Shown here: positions 25,609-28,885 of the stretch, piece by piece
Layout of the letters: each line of letters opens with the position of its first letter
How positions within the stretch are numbered: position 1 is the stretch's first letter
Assembly (NCBI GenBank): GCA_036566745.1
Contig: DATCVR010000178.1
Span: 1-28,885, forward strand
Reading direction: 5' to 3'
Length of the DNA: 28,885 nucleotides
Source: DATCVR01 sp036566745
GTDB lineage: Bacteria > Actinomycetota > Actinomycetes > Jiangellales > Jiangellaceae
The notes under the pieces: generated by a model
Database searches by the model: none
The model's input: the letters and a program-made list of their open reading frames with translations, nothing else
Told to the model about the DNA's origin: nothing
Translations under genes and position numbers: made by a program

Positions 25609-27027
25609 ATGGCCGGTTCGAACGACCTCGTCGTCATCGGCGCCGGGCCCGCCGGGCTCGCCGCCGCGTGGCGGGCTGCCCGCCGTGGCATGAAGGTCAC
25701 CCTCCTCGAACGCGCCGACCACATCGGGGGTCTGGCCGCATCGTTCGAGGTGGCGGGGGTCCGGGTCGACCAGGGTTCGCACCGCCTCGATCCCTCCACC
25801 CCGCCCGGGCTGCTCGCCGACCTGCACGGCCTGCTGGGCGACGATCTCCAGCGCCGTCGCCGCACCAGCCGCATCCGGGTGGGCGACCACTGGCTGTCGC
25901 TGCCGCTGCGCGCCGACGAGGTCGCCCGGAGGTTGCCGCCCTCGCTGCTGGCCAGGATCGCCCGCGACTCCGCCACCGCGCCGTTCCGCCGGGCCCAGGA
26001 CGACAGCTACGCCGAGGCGTTGCGCGCCCGGGTCGGCCCCGCGCTCTACGACACCGTGTACGGCCCGCTCGCCGAGAAGCAGTGGGGGGTGCCCGGCGAG
26101 CGGATCAGCGCCGACCAGATGCGCCGCCAGGCCGGCAAGATCGGCAACTTCCGCCTCGCTGCCCGGGCCGTCGGCCGGGTGCGGCGCAAGCGCGGTGACG
26201 GCTCGGCGGCGGCCGTCGGCGGCTACTACTACCCGCGGCGCGGCTTCGGCCAGCTCGCCGAGTCGCTGGCCAACGCCGCCGTCGACGCCGGCGTCGACAT
26301 CCGGTGCGAGGCCGAGGTCGACCGCGTGCGGGTGTTCGAGGACGAGGTCGAGGTCAGCACCCAGGACGGCGACGTCGTCACCGGCGGGCTGGTCTTCTCC
26401 ACCCTGCCGCTGCCGGTGCTCGCGCGCATCGCCCGCCCGGCGCCGTCGCTCACCTCCATCGAGTCGTCCGCCCGGCTGCGGTACCGCGCGATGTTGCTGG
26501 TCTACGTCGTGCACGAGGGCGGGCGCTGGAGCCGCTACGACTCCCACGACATCCCCGATCCCCGCACCCCGGTCACCCGCATCTCCGAGCCGGTCAACTA
26601 CCGCGACAGCGTCGACGACCCCACCGACCGGTCCGTGCTGTGCGCCGAGATCCCGTGCTCGATGACCGACGAGGTGTGGGGCCTCGACGACGAGTCGCTG
26701 GGCGACCTCGTCGACGAGACCCTCGGGCTCACCGGCCTGCCGGGCGTCAACCGCGTCCACGTCGAGAGCCGCCGGCTCGGCCAGGTGTACCCGATCTACC
26801 GCTCGGGCTATGAACACGACCTGGTCGACGTCGACTCGTGGGCCCGGATGATCCGCCGGGTCGTCACTCTCGGCCGGCAAGGGCTGTTCGTCCTCGACAA
26901 CATCCACCAGGCCCTGCTGATGGCCTACGACGCCGTCGACGCCATCCGCGACGACGGTCGCTTCGATCGCTACGCCTGGACCGTGGCCCGCGAGCGGTTC
27001 GCCCGCGGCGGCCCGGACGGCACCTGA
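25609..27027 (+). CDS. FAD-dependent oxidoreductase, protoporphyrinogen-oxidase/amine-oxidase-like
   Basis: The 472-residue protein begins with a Rossmann FAD site, LVVIGAGPAGLAAAWRAARR (G11, G13, G16), ending the beta-alpha-beta unit at LLERADHIGG with the conserved acidic residue and the GG doublet. VDQGSHRLDPS resembles the D-x-G-x-H segment of the flavin mono-oxidase/HemY/galactopyranose-mutase group. VYGPLAEKQWGVPGERISAD and YPRRGFGQLAESLANAAV are further typical segments, and the C-terminus with GLFVLDNIHQALLMAYDAVD completes the FAD site. Substrate is not determined: phytoene-, porphyrin- or sugar-oxidising relatives share this fold, and no heme gene is adjacent. It is divergent from dps and convergent with RNase D (30 nt gap). 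Confidence 0.85.
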   Translation: MAGSNDLVVIGAGPAGLAAAWRAARRGMKVTLLERADHIGGLAASFEVAGVRVDQGSHRLDPSTPPGLLADLHGLLGDDLQRRRRTSRIRVGDHWLSLPLRADEVARRLPPSLLARIARDSATAPFRRAQDDSYAEALRARVGPALYDTVYGPLAEKQWGVPGERISADQMRRQAGKIGNFRLAARAVGRVRRKRGDGSAAAVGGYYYPRRGFGQLAESLANAAVDAGVDIRCEAEVDRVRVFEDEVEVSTQDGDVVTGGLVFSTLPLPVLARIARPAPSLTSIESSARLRYRAMLLVYVVHEGGRWSRYDSHDIPDPRTPVTRISEPVNYRDSVDDPTDRSVLCAEIPCSMTDEVWGLDDESLGDLVDETLGLTGLPGVNRVHVESRRLGQVYPIYRSGYEHDLVDVDSWARMIRRVVTLGRQGLFVLDNIHQALLMAYDAVDAIRDDGRFDRYAWTVARERFARGGPDGT

Positions 27028-27057
27028 CGCCTTCCGCCGCCACCACGGAGCGGGGGA

Positions 27058-28272
27058 TCAGCCGGCGGTCGTACTCGCGAACGCCGCGGCCACCGGCCCG
27101 GCAGTCAACCGGATCTGCCACTCGCGGGCGCCGCGCGCACGGAACGCGTCGGCCACGCTCTCCTCGTCGGCGACCTCGGGCGGGGTCCAGGCGACTCGGC
27201 GCAACGTCTCGGGGGCGAGAAGGTTCTCGACCGGGAGGGTGTGGGCCTCGGCCACTTCGGCGACCGCCGCGCGCGCGGCTGCGAGCCGGGCGGCCGCCTC
27301 GGGCTCGCGCGAGGCCCAGGCCCGGGCGGGCGGCGGGCCGTCGTAGCGGGCCGTGAGGGTCGGGAGCTCGACGTCGGGAAGGTTGCGGGCCTCGTCGATC
27401 GCGCCGAACCACCGGGACGTCTCGCGCCGCTGCGACCGGCCCCGGAAGACCGGCATCTCGGCGAGCGCGTCGCGGGTGGAGGGCAGCGCCAGGGCGGCCT
27501 CGACGATGGCGGCGTCGGGCAGGACCCGGCCGGGGGAGATGTCGCGGCGGCGGGCGAGCTCGTCGCGGGCGTACCAGAGGCTGCGCACGGTGGCCAACTT
27601 GCGGCGGTCGCGGACGCGGTGGAGCCCGGACGTGCGCCGCCACGGGTCGACGCGGGGCTCCGGAGGCGGCGCCGCGGCGATGGCGGCGAACTCCTCGAGC
27701 GCCCAGTCGAGCTTGCCGGCCTCGCGCAGCTGGAGCTCGAGGGCGTCGCGTAGCTCGACCAGCAGCTCGACGTCGAGGGCGGCGTAGCGGAGCCAGGCCT
27801 CGGGCAGCGGTCGGGTGGACCAGTCGGCCGCCGAGTGACCCTTCTCGAGGGTGAACCCGAGGACGCTCTCGACCAGCGGCCCGAGGCCCACGCGCGGCAG
27901 CCCGAGCAGCCGGCCGGCCAGCTCGGTGTCGAACAGCTTCGTGGGACGCATGCCGATCTCGGCCAGGCACGGCAGGTCCTGGGTGGCGGCGTGGAGGACC
28001 CATTCGTCGTGGGCGATGGCCTCGCCGAGGCTGGTGAGATCGGGCGTGCCGGTGGGATCGACCAGGGCGGTGCCGGAGCCGGCCCGCCGCAGCTGGACGA
28101 GGTAGGCGCGGTGGCCGTAGCGGTAGCCGGAGGCACGCTCGGCGTCGACGGCGACCGGGCCGTGACCGCCGGCGAAGGCGGCCACCGTGGCCTCGAGCGC
28201 CGCGGCGTCGGCGACAACGGGAGGGAGCCCGTCCCGCGGCTCGAGCAGGGGGACGGGTGTCTCGGAGGTCAC
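27058..28272 (-). CDS. rnd: Ribonuclease D
   Basis: The 404-residue 3'-5' exoribonuclease trims tRNA and other stable RNA ends. The DEDDy exonuclease domain (about 20-185) has D43 and E45 (VAVDAERASGYRYGHRAYLV), D99 (HAATQDLPCL), and Y163/D167 (RYAALDVELL), all metal-binding/catalytic residues present. An HRDC domain follows at about 212-290 (RDRRKLATVRSLWYARDELA), and a C-terminal second helical region completes the actinobacterial form. The GTG start at 28272 overlaps the stop of the DUF3000 gene in GTGA, so the two are translationally coupled. Confidence 0.93.
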   Translation of the reverse strand: MTSETPVPLLEPRDGLPPVVADAAALEATVAAFAGGHGPVAVDAERASGYRYGHRAYLVQLRRAGSGTALVDPTGTPDLTSLGEAIAHDEWVLHAATQDLPCLAEIGMRPTKLFDTELAGRLLGLPRVGLGPLVESVLGFTLEKGHSAADWSTRPLPEAWLRYAALDVELLVELRDALELQLREAGKLDWALEEFAAIAAAPPPEPRVDPWRRTSGLHRVRDRRKLATVRSLWYARDELARRRDISPGRVLPDAAIVEAALALPSTRDALAEMPVFRGRSQRRETSRWFGAIDEARNLPDVELPTLTARYDGPPPARAWASREPEAAARLAAARAAVAEVAEAHTLPVENLLAPETLRRVAWTPPEVADEESVADAFRARGAREWQIRLTAGPVAAAFASTTAG

Positions 28273-28874
28273 CGGTTCTGCCTGCCCCGCGGGGTCGGGA
28301 TCGCGATGACGCCGTGCGGGAGCGGTACGAGACCGGCCGCGGTGGTGAGCGCATCGCCCCAGGCCAGCGTGTGTGCGCGGAGATCGGGTTCGAGAGGAGA
28401 CCAGGACGCGCGGATCTCGACCTCGGCGGTAGCGGTCTCGCCGGCCATGCCGCCGAACCCTTCCGAGGCGGCCCGCGTGACCGTGCCGCTGGCGGCGGTG
28501 TATGCGGCCGACCGGGCCGACAACGCGTCGGTCAGCCAGGTCCAGGCCGCGGGGAGCAGCAGGGGGTCGGCGCCCATCTCGGGTTCGAGGTTGGCCCTGA
28601 TGTAGGTGACCAGCCGGAACTCGCCGTGCCAGGCCTCGTGTCCGACCGGGTTGTAGAGCAGCACCAGCCGCCCGGTGGCGACAGGGTCCTCCTCGTCGGA
28701 CTCGGTGAGAAGGACATCGGCGGTGAGAGCGTAGGCATGCGGCGCCAGCCGTTTGGGCGCCGGTGCCTCGGTGAGGTGAACCTCGGGGCGCATCTGGACG
28801 GCATGCAACGTCTCGACCGCCTGGACGAAGGCGGCCGGTTCCCCCGGCTGAAGGCGTTCTGTGCTCCTCGCCAC
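28269..28874 (-). CDS. DUF3000 family protein
   Basis: The 201-residue protein matches the actinobacterial DUF3000 family: EPAAFVQAVETLHAVQMRPE, then APKRLAPHAYALTADVL, a central RLVLLYNPVGHEAWHGEFRL and the C-terminal EIRASWSP, which are its most conserved parts. No catalytic motif or membrane segment is visible and the function is unknown. I used GTG 28874; the frame remains open to the window edge 11 nt further, so an upstream start cannot be excluded. It directly precedes and overlaps rnd, an arrangement I remember from other actinobacteria, which hints at a role connected with RNA metabolism. Confidence 0.85.
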   Translation of the reverse strand: MARSTERLQPGEPAAFVQAVETLHAVQMRPEVHLTEAPAPKRLAPHAYALTADVLLTESDEEDPVATGRLVLLYNPVGHEAWHGEFRLVTYIRANLEPEMGADPLLLPAAWTWLTDALSARSAAYTAASGTVTRAASEGFGGMAGETATAEVEIRASWSPLEPDLRAHTLAWGDALTTAAGLVPLPHGVIAIPTPRGRQNR

Positions 28875-28885
28875 GTATCGCAGCG

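Overview
The window is high-GC (about 70% by eye), densely coded chromosomal DNA from an actinobacterium. GTG and TTG starts with purine-rich ribosome sites, TAnnnT -10 hexamers sitting 6-7 nt before start codons (leaderless genes), four-base stop/start overlaps and a core set of aconitase, dxs, fadA/fadB, RNase D and a DUF3000 protein all fit. That gene neighbourhood is, from memory, shared widely among Actinomycetia; a Nocardioidaceae-like host (Nocardioides/Aeromicrobium) is my best guess, not a proven one. I see no tRNA, rRNA, CRISPR array, insertion sequence or phage gene.

Region 1 (1-4.4 kb) is regulatory: a LuxR-type HTH protein running off the left edge, a DinB/maleylpyruvate-isomerase-like gene broken by a one-base frameshift, a divergent AraC-type regulator, and a NarL-type two-component pair. 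Region 2 (4.4-12.1 kb) is cell-envelope related. An OmpR-type regulator, a HAMP histidine kinase, a PepSY protein and a large lipoprotein form one minus-strand operon. Diverging from it is a secreted phospholipase A2-like protein overlapping a family-3 acyltransferase that is split by an in-frame TGA, and a second large lipoprotein faces them. Eleven-base TTCAG direct repeats lie about 50 nt before both the OmpR regulator and the PepSY gene, which makes the PepSY/lipoprotein part look like the system's direct target.

Region 3 (12.1-19.6 kb) is core metabolism: aconitase behind an unusually dense set of CAAG/CTTG inverted repeats, a strong hairpin, two tandem paralogous four-helix membrane proteins that share an upstream element, dxs (isoprenoid entry enzyme) and an AI-2E/PerM-family transporter. 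Region 4 (19.6-28.9 kb) holds a CPA-type antiporter, fadB and fadA with a perfect 12-bp palindrome upstream and a 19-bp-stem hairpin downstream, an AlkD-like DNA repair enzyme, a Dps-like ferritin divergent from an FAD oxidoreductase, and the overlapping pair RNase D/DUF3000.

The most interesting signals are cis-regulatory (TTCAG repeats, aconitase operator cluster, duplicated element before the paralogs, fadA palindrome) together with the envelope lipid module of phospholipase A2-like protein plus acyltransferase. Two genes are broken by single-base events; sequencing error cannot be excluded from the sequence alone.
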